Assembly: GCA_016196825.1 (NCBI GenBank)
Contig: JACPWY010000050.1
Coordinates: 1-49,236 of the forward strand
Length of the DNA: 49,236 nucleotides
From: Deltaproteobacteria bacterium
GTDB lineage: Bacteria > Bdellovibrionota > FAC87 > UBA2466
Reading direction: 5' to 3'
The position numbers and the translations under genes are program-made. The notes below the pieces were generated by a model, which saw nothing but the letters and a program-made list of their open reading frames with translations, did no database searches and was not told the DNA's origin. Below, one piece after another: positions 8,446 through 17,325 of this stretch (within the stretch, counting starts at the first letter, position 1; every line of letters starts with the position of its first letter).

Positions 8446-8799
8446 CTCGATAGCCGGAGAACCTTCCGAACCTAGCGCTAGAGAGAATCACTATTGAATC
8501 GGGCTTGTTCAGCAACGAACTCTCCTGAGGCCAAAGACGACTTCATGTTACCAGATCTAAAGATCCCACAAGGCGAAGTTACATGAAGCGAAAGAAACCG
8601 AATATGATTATACTGCAGAATCTTTTCCAGTCTGGCGATTCTCTCGCCAAGGCGAACATCACCGAGCTTCACCGTGAGAGCAGCCGCAATCTCTCGCGAG
8701 AGAGAAAATATACGACGGATCTGTCTTAAGACAGAAATGACAACACCTTTCTATCCAGCCGTAAGCTCGAAAAAATAGTTGCCCCGTGAATCGAGCAAC
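8446..8799. other. 354-nt gap with two 14-bp palindromes and a decayed-looking minus-strand frame
   Basis: No convincing gene. The perfect palindromes TCTCTCGCGAGAGA (8690-8703) and CTGTCTTAAGACAG (8721-8734) have centres 31 bp apart. On the minus strand a frame of about 85 codons runs from about 8735 down to 8478 with only GTG-type starts and no ribosome-binding site. It reads like a fragment of a regulator or DNA-binding protein but I do not recognise it. It may be a gene remnant with its former operators. Confidence 0.35.
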
Positions 8800-9621
8800 C
8801 TAGGGCACAACGTGCAGATTATAGGAGATGTTAGTCCCGTCGACCTTGACCTGGGCGAAGAAAAACTCAGTCAGAGGTGGCATCCGACGTCCGCCACCAC
8901 CACCGGCGACTACGTAATCCACGTTACCCACTCTTCCGGTGAGAAAGCTGTGGTAGTGGCCGCCGAGCCAACCGCGCACGCCGAGATCCGATGCCATTTT
9001 CATCAGACGCAGAGCCTCGCGCGTGTTGGAGAGTTTCAGATAGGTCTGCTGACTCGGCACAACCGGCAGGTAATGGCTCGCGATGAAGGTGTTGGCGGGA
9101 GCCCCATTCATCTGAGACCGAATCCAATTGAATTGCTCGGTGCCCACGGTGCCGTCGGCCGTGTCGATCACGAGAAACTGGGAATTACCCGCCTTGAAGG
9201 TATACCGATTGGGTCCGAAGTAACGCTGATAGTGGTCCCATCCGGAATCAAAAACATCGTGGTTTCCCACGACGTAGAAGACTCTTCCCTCCATTCCAGC
9301 GTTCTTCACTGAATTGGTGACCGCCACGAAATCGGCCTCGACCCCTTTGTCGATGATGTCGCCGAGCAAGACCAGGAAATCGTCCCCCTCATTCTTGGCC
9401 TCGGTGAGGATCGTGTCCAACCGAGTCGTGATCTGACGACCAATGTGGAGATCGCCCACAACAGCAAAGGAAAAGTGTTCTTTATCGGTTACGGGCACGG
9501 CAGCGGGGATCGAAAAAAGCGCGGGCGTTTTGAGACGACCATCGAGATACGAGTTGGTTCCACAGGAGTGGAGAAAGGGCAGCGAAACAACCAGAAATGC
9601 GGCGATTAGCCAGTTCTTCAT
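8800..9621 (-). CDS. lipoprotein calcineurin-like metallophosphoesterase
   Basis: A 273-aa protein with a lipoprotein signal peptide (lipobox LHSC, Cys20) and a complete metallophosphoesterase fold. The motifs are GDLHIG (56-61), GDIID (87-91), GNHD (119-122), SHY near 180 and GHYHS near 221. Together these give the two-metal site. It is predicted to be anchored in the envelope and to hydrolyse phosphomono- or phosphodiesters. It is the second gene of a pair with the zinc phospholipase C, with an ATGA overlap (9618-9621), which suggests joint breakdown of phospholipid head groups. Pairing with a phospholipase makes phosphate scavenging or prey-membrane digestion plausible, but this is inference. 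Confidence 0.85.
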   Translation of the reverse strand: MKNWLIAAFLVVSLPFLHSCGTNSYLDGRLKTPALFSIPAAVPVTDKEHFSFAVVGDLHIGRQITTRLDTILTEAKNEGDDFLVLLGDIIDKGVEADFVAVTNSVKNAGMEGRVFYVVGNHDVFDSGWDHYQRYFGPNRYTFKAGNSQFLVIDTADGTVGTEQFNWIRSQMNGAPANTFIASHYLPVVPSQQTYLKLSNTREALRLMKMASDLGVRGWLGGHYHSFLTGRVGNVDYVVAGGGGGRRMPPLTEFFFAQVKVDGTNISYNLHVVP

Positions 9622-10580
9622 ACAGCTAGGTGGATGCTGGGGTGAAAGCTTTGGGATTTAATCACGTAGTCCTCAAAGAGATGCTGGCGGATGGAGGCCC
9701 GAAAGCGCTGGCACTCCTCCTCGTGCGCCCGCTTGGAGAGCGCTCCCGCCCGACGGGCCCGTCGCAAGAGCTTTCTCACCTCCTTCGCCTCCTCCACCGT
9801 CTTCACCCCGGTGGGATCAACGCGGTACACGGGCGACTCCTTTTCCAAACTGAGGAGGAGAATGATCGCCGACACCGCCAGGCGATTGTACTCAGCGATG
9901 TGGTGCGGATTGAACTGCATGCGGCTGCGGCGATTGACGCCTTTCACAAGCTGCTGCCACCTCTTAAATCGCTGGATAGCGATCATGCTGCTAAAGAGAA
10001 CCTTGTTGGTCTTAAACGAAAAGATGGTGTCCTTGAGCGCCCCATCGAGGAGACGATCGTGATCGTGGTTCCGGGGGTTGCTCACGATCCGTTCGACATC
10101 ACCCCACACGCGGTCGCCGAAGGTGTCGTCGAGGCGCACCTCCCAATAGGCGTGACGAAACCGAGTGCTATTGAAATGCTCGACGTTTTGGTAGGGCACG
10201 AAGAAATTGTGAGACACTGTGTCCGCCGCCAGGTGTGAGAGATAGCCGTAGACGAACGCGCGCTGGGAGTCGTTGCGCGCGTGCTTCAAAAGACCGAAAC
10301 CCACATCGAAGTTGTGGCAGTTGTAGATGTACTCAACAAAGGCCTTCCCCAAGGTGATATCCGCCGCGATGCATCCATAGAGATAGTCTTCGGTGTACGT
10401 CGTCAAAAGCACGCGCACTGCGGCTGGAAGAAGGGTTGAAAAATGCATCACCTCCTTCGCAAAATACAGATGAGTCGCGGGGGCCCAAGCAAACGTTGTT
10501 TCAGGACTTAAGACCATGACCCAAACCACCACCGCCAGCACTCCACTCACTTGAAGTCGATGGTGTTTGGGCTTATTCAT
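9618..10580 (-). CDS. zinc-dependent phospholipase C family protein
   Basis: A 320-aa exported protein of the zinc-dependent (bacterial) phospholipase C / S1-P1 nuclease-like fold. The signal peptide ends ...PETTFA, so the mature protein starts with Trp (WAPATHLYFAKEVM). In this family the N-terminal Trp is itself a zinc ligand. The His/Asp-rich segments YGCIAADITLG, GYLSHLAADTVSHNFFVPYQ and RHAYWEVRLDD supply the other ligands. The start at 10580 overlaps the divergent uracil-DNA glycosylase start. A GTG start about 10 codons further in would also keep a signal peptide. Co-transcribed with the metallophosphoesterase that follows. Confidence 0.8.
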   Translation of the reverse strand: MNKPKHHRLQVSGVLAVVVWVMVLSPETTFAWAPATHLYFAKEVMHFSTLLPAAVRVLLTTYTEDYLYGCIAADITLGKAFVEYIYNCHNFDVGFGLLKHARNDSQRAFVYGYLSHLAADTVSHNFFVPYQNVEHFNSTRFRHAYWEVRLDDTFGDRVWGDVERIVSNPRNHDHDRLLDGALKDTIFSFKTNKVLFSSMIAIQRFKRWQQLVKGVNRRSRMQFNPHHIAEYNRLAVSAIILLLSLEKESPVYRVDPTGVKTVEEAKEVRKLLRRARRAGALSKRAHEEECQRFRASIRQHLFEDYVIKSQSFHPSIHLAV

Positions 10581-11280
10581 GGGGCTCATGCTACCAGAAG
10601 AAACGACCAATGCCATCGCACAGGAGTATATTCAACTTTGGAAGGAGTTCGGCGTGGAACCTCAACTCTCCCGTAAGAAACTTGCGGGCCGCGCGCCCAA
10701 GGAAAGTGCGCCGCAGCTGAAGGACCTCGAGGACGTGCGGAAGTGGCTCGGCAACTGTCAGCGTTGCCCGCTCTGCAAGGATCGACAAAATATTGTCTTT
10801 GGGACCGGAAATCCCAAAGCAAAGCTCATGTTTATCGGTGAGGGGCCAGGAGCTGACGAAGATGCTCAAGGGCTTCCCTTTGTCGGGCGCGCCGGCCAGC
10901 TACTCACCAAGATCATCGAGGCGATGGGCTACACGCGCGAAGACGTTTACATCGCCAACATTGTGAAATGCCGGCCACCGCTCAATCGCACCCCTTTGCC
11001 CAATGAGGTCGAGGCGTGCAGCCCCTTTCTCAAGGCACAGATTGAATTGGTAGGCCCAAGAATTATCGTGGCGCTCGGACTGACGGCCGCCAGCACCCTC
11101 ACGCAGATCCCCGGCCCCATCTCCGGCCTGCGCAGCCGATTTCAAAAGCTCGCTTGGAACCCGAAAGTTCCCATCATGCCCACCTATCACCCGGCGTACC
11201 TCCTGAGAAATCCGTCCGCAAAAAAACTGGTCTGGGATGATGTGAAGCAGGTGAAGGATTTCCTGGAGGCGAGGGGCTGA
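10579..11280 (+). CDS. family-4 uracil-DNA glycosylase (Fe-S)
   Basis: A DNA-repair enzyme that excises uracil. It has the family-4 pattern: an N-terminal Cys cluster GNCQRCPLC with further Cys residues for the 4Fe-4S cluster, the catalytic-loop GEGPGADEDAQGLPFVG followed by RAGQLL, and the C-terminal TYHPAYLLRNPS motif. A ~40-residue N-terminal extension precedes the catalytic domain, as in SPO1-type phage polymerase-associated UDGs. Candidate ATGs are at 10579 and 10588, and neither has a strong ribosome-binding site. Its 5' end overlaps that of the divergent phospholipase gene, so one of the two starts is probably misplaced. The last base of the stop codon is the first base of nfeD. Confidence 0.87.
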   Translation: MGLMLPEETTNAIAQEYIQLWKEFGVEPQLSRKKLAGRAPKESAPQLKDLEDVRKWLGNCQRCPLCKDRQNIVFGTGNPKAKLMFIGEGPGADEDAQGLPFVGRAGQLLTKIIEAMGYTREDVYIANIVKCRPPLNRTPLPNEVEACSPFLKAQIELVGPRIIVALGLTAASTLTQIPGPISGLRSRFQKLAWNPKVPIMPTYHPAYLLRNPSAKKLVWDDVKQVKDFLEARG

Positions 11281-12551
11281 TGAAGCGATTCTTTCTCGGG
11301 GCGCTCCTCTGCAGCGGACTTTTCGGCAACCCTGTGATTCCCATACTCACGGTGAACGATTCGATCAACCCCGGCACCGCTGACTACATCATCAGCAATA
11401 TCCGTGCGGCCGAGAACGATCATGCCCCCTATTTGATTATCGAGCTCGATACGCCCGGAGGGCTCCTCACCTCCACGCGCCAAATCGTCCAGAAGATGCT
11501 CAATTCGCCGATTCCCGTTGTTGTCTTTGTCGGGCCACAGGGTGCCCGTGCCGGATCCGCGGGAGCGCTCATCACCTTTGCCTCTGACGTCGCAGCGATG
11601 GCTCCCGGCACCAACATTGGCGCAGCTCACCCGGTGGTTCCAGGCAGTGATAAAGTTGACTCCACGATGAACGAAAAGATGACCAACGACACCGCGGCCT
11701 TCGCCGAGAGCATCGCCAAGGCCCGCGGACGCAATCAGGCCTGGGCCGCCAAGGCCGTCCGCCACAGCGAATCGATCATCGCCGACATTGCGCTTCGAGA
11801 AGGCATCATCGATATGGTCGTCGACTCTCGTGAGAACCTTCTGCAGCGCCTCCCGGGCTTCAAACTGCGGGCCGCGAAGAATGATCTCAAGTCCCTCGTC
11901 CAGGGCATCACGGCGTCAAAAGAGATCCCCATGTCGATTAAGAATCGGCTCATCAGTTTTTTTGCGGACCCCAACCTGGCCTACATGATCATGTCACTCG
12001 GTGGGCTCTGCCTCTGGGTTGAAATCTCCCACCCAGGCCTCATCTTTCCAGGAGTGCTCGGCGCGATCTGCATCGTATTGAGTTTGATCTCGTTTCAAAT
12101 GATGCCCATTCACTATGGCGCCCTGGCCTTCATTCTGCTCGGCATGGGAATGATTATCGCCGAGCTCTTTCTTCCCGCCTTTGGGGTGCTAGGTATTGGA
12201 GGGCTTGTCTCCTTTATCCTCGGCTCTATCTTTCTCATGGATACGGGAATCCCCGATTTTCAATTGAGCCTCGGCCTGATTCTGTCGATTGCCACAACGC
12301 TGGCGGCCGCCGCGTTTGTTCTCGGGACTCTCGTTTGGCGCGCTCGAAGGACCCAGGTGAGATCTGGGGTCGAAACCCTCGTCGGCCAGTTTGCTGAAGT
12401 GCGCGAAGCGATCTCCGAGACGGGCGGCAAGGTCTTCATCCAAGGAGAGCTCTGGAGCGCGTCGAGTAGCTCGGGCGAAGCCATCCCAACTGGCCGCAAG
12501 GTCAAGGTCATAGCCCTCAAGAGCCTCGCGCTCGTTGTCGCTCCCGTGTGA
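11280..12551 (+). CDS. NfeD-family membrane serine protease (full-length form)
   Basis: A 423-aa protein with a signal peptide and an N-terminal ClpP-like serine protease domain (nucleophile Ser93 in ARAGSAGALITFASD). Four to five transmembrane segments follow (about 235-365), then a C-terminal OB-fold NfeD domain (GQFAEVREAIS...VKVIALKSLALVV). Full-length NfeD proteins process stomatin/SPFH proteins, and the genes are usually adjacent. Here the slipin gene lies 2.2 kb downstream beyond a toxin-antitoxin pair and a stress protein. The start overlaps the stop of the UDG gene (TGATG). Confidence 0.87.
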   Translation: MKRFFLGALLCSGLFGNPVIPILTVNDSINPGTADYIISNIRAAENDHAPYLIIELDTPGGLLTSTRQIVQKMLNSPIPVVVFVGPQGARAGSAGALITFASDVAAMAPGTNIGAAHPVVPGSDKVDSTMNEKMTNDTAAFAESIAKARGRNQAWAAKAVRHSESIIADIALREGIIDMVVDSRENLLQRLPGFKLRAAKNDLKSLVQGITASKEIPMSIKNRLISFFADPNLAYMIMSLGGLCLWVEISHPGLIFPGVLGAICIVLSLISFQMMPIHYGALAFILLGMGMIIAELFLPAFGVLGIGGLVSFILGSIFLMDTGIPDFQLSLGLILSIATTLAAAAFVLGTLVWRARRTQVRSGVETLVGQFAEVREAISETGGKVFIQGELWSASSSSGEAIPTGRKVKVIALKSLALVVAPV

Positions 12552-12597
12552 ACGTGGAGTTTTTGAAGTTCTCGGAGTCTCGGGCTACCATTGGCTC

Positions 12598-12993
12598 ATG
12601 TCCAGGGAACTCGAAACTGCCATCCTCAAAGTAACCAACATGTTTTCAACCGTGCAGTTGGTCATTCTTTACGGCTCGCAGGCCAGGGGGACTGAAACGA
12701 GTGGTAGCGACATTGACTTGGCCATTGCTGGCGAAAGGCGCTTCGGCCCCGAAGAGCTCGTTGAGATTCAAACACGATTGTCGAATTCCTCTGGTAGAGA
12801 GATCGACCTCATCGATCTGAATGTAGCCACTGGCACGGTCTTCAAAGAGGCGTTGGTGACGGGAAGAATTCTTCTCAACACGGACAGTGAGCTCTACGCT
12901 CGAATTTTGAGCCGCCTAGTTTTTGAGGAGGCTGACTTTGAACCGCATAGAAGGCGCCTTCTTGAAGAACAGAGAAAAAAGGTACTTGGCTAA
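12598..12993 (+). CDS. mntA: MntA-type minimal nucleotidyltransferase antitoxin
   Basis: A 131-aa minimal nucleotidyltransferase with the YGSQARG...SDIDLAI signature (G26-S27, D38, D40) and a third acidic position in REIDLIDL. In characterised MntA-HepT systems this protein AMPylates a Tyr near the HEPN active site and so neutralises the toxin. The ATG at 12598 is chosen over an upstream in-frame ATG that overlaps nfeD, because the conserved domain begins here. The stop TAA overlaps the ATG of the HEPN gene (TAATG). Confidence 0.85.
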   Translation: MSRELETAILKVTNMFSTVQLVILYGSQARGTETSGSDIDLAIAGERRFGPEELVEIQTRLSNSSGREIDLIDLNVATGTVFKEALVTGRILLNTDSELYARILSRLVFEEADFEPHRRRLLEEQRKKVLG

Positions 12994-13409
12994 TGGATGA
13001 AGTAATTCTTCAAAAGATCGATTCTCTCGTCCGTTGTGTACTGAGATTGCAAACTAAAGCACCGTTCTCTCTAGAAAAGTTGAAAAAGGATATCGATCTT
13101 CAAGACATTGTTATTATCAACTTGGAACGTCTTGTTCAGATCAGCGTCGACATCGCCATGCGAGTTGTCTCAAAGCGGAACTTTCAGCCAGCACCAGCCA
13201 CCATGAGCCAAGCCTTCGAAGCCCTGGGCAGAAACGGGGTTCTCCCCGAGGACCTGGCCACGCGACTTCAAAAGGCGGTCGGCTTTAGAAATCTTTGCGT
13301 CCACGAATACGACAAGATCAACTGGGAAATCGTGCTGACGATTCTCACAAAGCACCTCGACGACTATCGCCAGTTCGGAAAGATCACCTCTCAAATCGCG
13401 AAAGAATAG
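12993..13409 (+). CDS. hepT: HepT-type HEPN ribonuclease toxin
   Basis: A 138-aa all-helical HEPN (DUF86) protein with the RNase motif Rx4HxY (R99-NLCV-H104-E-Y106). HepT cleaves RNA, including tRNA in some systems, and is inhibited by tri-AMPylation of the motif Tyr by MntA. That Tyr is present here. It is translationally coupled to mntA. The module sits between nfeD and the universal stress gene on the same strand and has slightly lower GC than its neighbours, which fits an inserted TA cassette. Confidence 0.87.
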   Translation: MDEVILQKIDSLVRCVLRLQTKAPFSLEKLKKDIDLQDIVIINLERLVQISVDIAMRVVSKRNFQPAPATMSQAFEALGRNGVLPEDLATRLQKAVGFRNLCVHEYDKINWEIVLTILTKHLDDYRQFGKITSQIAKE

Positions 13410-13466
13410 CTCGGTGCCCTGCTCCATTGGCGCGGAATATGCAACGCTAATGAGAAAGAGGTGAGC

Positions 13467-14504
13467 ATGTCGCCTAATCCAACCGGCGCGATCAGTGCTG
13501 TGACGGGCGGTCCCCCAGAAGAGATGAACGAAATGCCCCCCGAAGCGATCGATTTGGGAGGGAGGCCAAATGCAACACAGCTGGCTCACTCTGAATCACG
13601 GCGGGCTATCTCCCCGTTCCAGCGAATTGCCTGGTTGGTCACTCCTTTTGCCCGCGATACGGGAGCACTCCACCGCACGGCCAACACCATCCGAGCCCTG
13701 ACTCAAGGGGACGACGCCGTTGAGGTACTCCCTGTGTGCGCCACAAGTGATCTCCAGAACAGGGCGCACCCGGAAGACTTTTTCCACGGAAAGGACTTCG
13801 GACTGTCCGGCTTGCAAAAGATCCGAAGTCTTCCGCACAAGGGTGACTACGCGGAAGCGGCGGCCCTCACGCTGGACCATTTTGCGTCGGATGTGCAGGC
13901 CGATCTGATCACGGTGAGCAGCCACACGCTCGATTCCAAGTCCCACGTATGGACACTCGGCTTCACCGAAATTTTGAGCTCACTCAGTGAGCGCCCGGTG
14001 CTCTCTATCAATTCGGCCGCTGAGGTGCCGGAACGATTTGATCATGTGCTCTTCGCGACCGATTGGGCCGCGGATTCCCGTGCGACTTTCGAGAAGCTCG
14101 TAGCGTTTGCTGAGGTCGCCCACTTCCGTATCACCCTGTTTCACAACAAAGAGATGACCCCCATCGAGCACGACGCCTTCGCAGCCCCATTCCTCGGCTG
14201 GGGCATCGAGAAGTATTGGGAGTCGCACCAGGAACACGCGTTGGGGCTCGGGCGGGAGTGGCGGAAATGGGCGCGCGAGCGAGGAGTTGAGGCCTCACTC
14301 GCCGTTGAGAGCATATCAGGCAGCCTTGGACGGGCGATCATCGAAAAGGCCGACACGCTTGGGTGCGATCTGATAGCACTCACTAAGCGCCCTCACCGCG
14401 ATCGGTTTCGCAACTCTCCGTTGAGCCGCGTGATCTACCGAGCCCATTGCCCAACCCTATTGATGGGGGATATCCGCGACACGGCCCTACTAATGAGGTC
14501 ATAA
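13467..14504 (+). CDS. universal stress protein, two-domain
   Basis: A 345-aa protein with two UspA-like segments (about residues 45-165 and 180-340). The second domain is the better conserved: DHVLFATDWAADSRATFEKLV at its first strand and a C-terminal CDLIALTKRPHRDRFRNSPL segment. The typical ATP-binding G-2x-G-9x-G(S/T) motif is not clearly complete. The ATG at 13467 follows AAAGAGGTGAGC. A GTG two codons upstream lies inside that ribosome-binding site. The last six codons and stop are inside the left arm of a perfect palindromic element, so insertion or formation of that element involved this gene's 3' end. Confidence 0.75.
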   Translation: MSPNPTGAISAVTGGPPEEMNEMPPEAIDLGGRPNATQLAHSESRRAISPFQRIAWLVTPFARDTGALHRTANTIRALTQGDDAVEVLPVCATSDLQNRAHPEDFFHGKDFGLSGLQKIRSLPHKGDYAEAAALTLDHFASDVQADLITVSSHTLDSKSHVWTLGFTEILSSLSERPVLSINSAAEVPERFDHVLFATDWAADSRATFEKLVAFAEVAHFRITLFHNKEMTPIEHDAFAAPFLGWGIEKYWESHQEHALGLGREWRKWARERGVEASLAVESISGSLGRAIIEKADTLGCDLIALTKRPHRDRFRNSPLSRVIYRAHCPTLLMGDIRDTALLMRS

Positions 14505-14672
14505 GTAAGTAGACGTACGAGATGGGTGATAAGAATGCCACCGCGAGGAAGACGAAAAAAAGGCCCGGAGGCGGCCCAAAAGGGCCGTTGAGGACCTTTT
14601 TCTTCGGCTGACGAAGTCGGCGGGGTTCTTAGCGCCCATCGCAGTGTCTACTTACTTATGACCTCATTAGTA
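14488..14672. repeat. non-coding palindromic element, copy 2, with perfect 27-bp arms
   Basis: A 185-bp element whose arms 14488-14514 and 14646-14672 are perfect 27-nt inverted repeats (beginning TACTAATGAGGTCATAAGTA). The interior is also imperfectly palindromic: the GATGGG...GCGCCCATC ends pair, and a core hairpin lies around 14549-14583. That core, GCCCGGAGGCGGCC - loop - GGCCGTTGAGGAC, matches the core of the element at 2986-3167, while the arms differ. The left arm contains the stop codon of the universal stress gene. Transcribed RNA would form a very long hairpin. No ORF. Confidence 0.85.
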
Positions 14673-14743
14673 AGGGCGCTCTCAGTTGACAAGCCAGCAC
14701 GCGCGGCGGAACGTCTGTTCCAAATCGTTGAATGGAGTTCACT

Positions 14744-15508
14744 ATGCTGTTCTCGTTTCCTCTCATCATCTTCGTCGGTGTTGGCATGCTCCTTCTGTCA
14801 TCGCTCAAAATTCTTCAGGAGTATGAGAAGGGCGTGATTTTTCGTCTAGGCCGGCTCATCGGCGCCAAAGGCCCCGGCCTCGTGGTCATCATCCCGTACA
14901 TCGATCGCATGGTGAAGGTCAGCCTTCGCGTGGTCACGACCGATGTTCCACCGCAAGATGTCGTGACCAAGGACAACGTCTCGATTCAGGTGAATGCGGT
15001 TCTGCTTTTTCGAGTGGTCGATCCTATCAAGGCAATCAACAACGTGGAGAGTTTTCTCGACGCCACCTATCAGTATGCGCAGACCACGCTGCGATCGGTG
15101 CTGGGGAGTGTGGAGCTCGATGAGGTGCTCGCCGAGCGCGAAGCGCTGAATAAGCGCATCCAGGAGATTTTGGATCACCACACCGACCCGTGGGGTGTGA
15201 AGGTCACGGCGGTTGAGATCAAGCAGGTGGATCTTCCGAAAGAGATGCAACGGGCGATGGCGGGGCAGGCCGAGGCCGAACGTCAGAGGCGCGCCAAGGT
15301 CATCAATGCGGCCGGTGAGGCCCAGGCGGCCGAGAAGCTCACGGAGGCGGCGGCAAAACTTCAGCAATTTCCGGCGGCGATTCAATTGCGCTATCTCCAA
15401 ACTCTTCAGGAGATCGCCTCGGAAAATAACTCGACCACGATCTTCCCCGTGCCGATCGATCTCTTTCGGCCTTTCATCGATCGGCTTCATTCGAAGCCTG
15501 AAGTTTAA
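14744..15508 (+). CDS. slipin / stomatin-like SPFH-domain protein
   Basis: A 254-aa membrane-anchored SPFH (band 7) protein with one N-terminal hydrophobic segment (about 1-20). The conserved opening [15 protein letters not shown] follows, then the SPFH core through [29 protein letters not shown], and an Ala/Glu-rich C-terminal helix. It is expected to form membrane-microdomain oligomers and to be the partner of NfeD. The ATG at 14744 has GGAG 6 nt upstream. The ATG four codons earlier lacks a ribosome-binding site. Convergent with the next gene (4-nt overlap of stop regions). Confidence 0.9.
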   Translation: MLFSFPLIIFVGVGMLLLSSLKILQEYEKGVIFRLGRLIGAKGPGLVVIIPYIDRMVKVSLRVVTTDVPPQDVVTKDNVSIQVNAVLLFRVVDPIKAINNVESFLDATYQYAQTTLRSVLGSVELDEVLAEREALNKRIQEILDHHTDPWGVKVTAVEIKQVDLPKEMQRAMAGQAEAERQRRAKVINAAGEAQAAEKLTEAAAKLQQFPAAIQLRYLQTLQEIASENNSTTIFPVPIDLFRPFIDRLHSKPEV

Positions 15509-16551
15509 TCTCTCAGCTCACTGGGCGGGTGCTTTTGGCAATCCACCTTCACCGACCGCCCAAATCGCGCCTCCGCCCAGGCGAGCTTACGGGGAGCCAG
15601 CAACTGCCCTCGCCAACAAAAGCGAGCCGGGACCACAAAATAGGCAGCCACGTGGTCCGCCAGGTCCTCTCCTAGATTGTTTCTTTCCAAACTCTCACCG
15701 TAGCTCCGCTGGGTCACAAAGCCATCCAGGCCAGCCGCCTCATTCGCGAGCACCGCATCGGGCAGAATGGAAAAGGGCGACTCATTGGACATGTGCACCA
15801 GCGAGTCTACCCAGGCCCCGAGCACCTTGGTCTTAGGCGGAGACAATTTTCCTTGGGCCGTCTGCCACCCCGAAAGCGCTCCGAACTCAGCGAGTGGGTC
15901 CCGCGCTTCAATCTTTTCATTCGCCACCCAGACATGGGCAAGCTCATGAACTAGCACGAAATCAGAGAGGGCGCTCTCCACCTTTAACAGATCGAGAGAC
16001 AAAACAAGCGTGGCTATCTCCGGGATGTAGGCGGCAACCCCCGCCCGTTTCGTCGTCACCACGCGAAACAGCGCGCGGGAATTCCAAAAACCACAGAGTT
16101 CGCTCGGGCAGATCTTCTCGATAATCTTTGTGAGACGCTGGGTGGAATTGGTCCCGAGAACCGGGACTCCCCGGACAACCGCGTACCCCCCAAAAGCTTT
16201 CTTAAGATCGCCTCGCACGCGCGGGTGATTGGCCTTCAATTTGACCGCTAGTTTCTTGAACTCTGTCGACGGCACGAGGAAGGCTCGAAAGAACAGCTCG
16301 AGATCATTTGGATCGGTTGGAACCGCGCTGAGCTGCTCCAGATAGAGGCGTTGCAAACGAGAACGACGCGCTCCCACGGATGCTTCTGCCCGGCAGGGAT
16401 CGCTGAAAGTCTGCTCAAGCTGAATCAACGCCTGGATGATCTGGTCCGACCCGGTGGGCTTTTCAGGAATGGTCTTGAGCTTCTCCAGGCACACATCTGC
16501 CCCACAGAGGGCGCAAAGGAAGAACCCTCCGATGAGAAGCAGTTTTTTCAA
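15505..16551 (-). CDS. exported HExxH-containing putative metallopeptidase
   Basis: A 348-aa protein with a signal peptide ([18 protein letters not shown]) and a zincin motif VHELAHVWV (H202-E203-xx-H206). A later segment, [14 protein letters not shown] (near 305-318), could carry the third zinc ligand. Probably a periplasmic metallopeptidase of unassigned family. The gene is 6 nt downstream of the CADD-like gene on the same strand and may be co-transcribed with it. Confidence 0.65.
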   Translation of the reverse strand: MKKLLLIGGFFLCALCGADVCLEKLKTIPEKPTGSDQIIQALIQLEQTFSDPCRAEASVGARRSRLQRLYLEQLSAVPTDPNDLELFFRAFLVPSTEFKKLAVKLKANHPRVRGDLKKAFGGYAVVRGVPVLGTNSTQRLTKIIEKICPSELCGFWNSRALFRVVTTKRAGVAAYIPEIATLVLSLDLLKVESALSDFVLVHELAHVWVANEKIEARDPLAEFGALSGWQTAQGKLSPPKTKVLGAWVDSLVHMSNESPFSILPDAVLANEAAGLDGFVTQRSYGESLERNNLGEDLADHVAAYFVVPARFCWRGQLLAPRKLAWAEARFGRSVKVDCQKHPPSELRD

Positions 16552-16557
16552 GAAGAC

Positions 16558-17226
16558 CTATCGCTGATAACGGCGTTGGACTCCGTCGAGAAACTCGTAG
16601 AGCGCCCGGGTCGTCTCTTCGACGACAACAACTGCCCGCTCACTGGCGGCTTCGTCCTGACAAAGCTGAGTCAGGATGTCGCCTTCGGTGTTGGAGTGCT
16701 CGATGTCGTAGTGCTCGTGCGCCTTGAAGAAGGCGAGCGCCGACGGCTGCTCCAGACCGTAGAAGCACTTGAGCCCCTCGCGCTTGGTGCGCGCCACTTC
16801 AGGCTGCTGCTTTTCATAAGCATAAAGAGCGGCCAGTCCATCAATAGGATTCGAGGAGTTCGCAAATTTTCGATAGGTGCGCAGAAGAAACTCGGTCTCA
16901 TCTGAGTGAAAGTGACCCTTCACTTCGGCCCGATCCACGCCTAAACCTTCCGCGAACTGAAGCCACAACTCGGGGTGATTCTCCCCGCCGGCCTCTTCGT
17001 GGATCAGGTTGTCGAGCAGAGCACGCCGATGGTCGGCGTTTTCCATTTTCGTGTGCACCGCCGAGATATAGCGGGGGAATTCCTTTTCAAAGGAGTAGTA
17101 CTCTTTCGCATAGCCCTGCAATTCGGCCTTGGCGAGCTTGCCTTCCTGCCAGCGAACGTAAAAATCGTGACACAAAAGAGGACGACTCGCGATGACCGCA
17201 TCCAATTTGGCTCTTAATGTTTGCAT
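16558..17226 (-). CDS. CADD-like / TenA-like di-metal oxygenase fold protein
   Basis: A 222-aa all-helical heme-oxygenase-like protein. It shows the CADD-family pattern: KEYYSFEKEFPRYISAVH (N-terminal Tyr/Glu helix), NLIHEEAGGENHPELW (metal-ligand Glu and His) and FFKAHEHYDIEHS (metal-ligand His/Asp/His). Chlamydial CADD is a self-sacrificing oxygenase that makes p-aminobenzoate from its own tyrosine for folate synthesis, so a similar role is possible but not provable here. The ATG at 17226 has AAAGAGGTGAGC before it. A longer frame up to 17514 overlaps the divergent tadA gene and is rejected. Confidence 0.75.
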   Translation of the reverse strand: MQTLRAKLDAVIASRPLLCHDFYVRWQEGKLAKAELQGYAKEYYSFEKEFPRYISAVHTKMENADHRRALLDNLIHEEAGGENHPELWLQFAEGLGVDRAEVKGHFHSDETEFLLRTYRKFANSSNPIDGLAALYAYEKQQPEVARTKREGLKCFYGLEQPSALAFFKAHEHYDIEHSNTEGDILTQLCQDEAASERAVVVVEETTRALYEFLDGVQRRYQR

Positions 17227-17325
17227 GCTCACCTCTTTTTCCGAAATTGCCCCCACTCTATAAAGGAGGAAGGCCCCGGTCAATCGCGCTTGCAAACGCT
17301 CCCCGAAACACTGTAACACCCTGCA

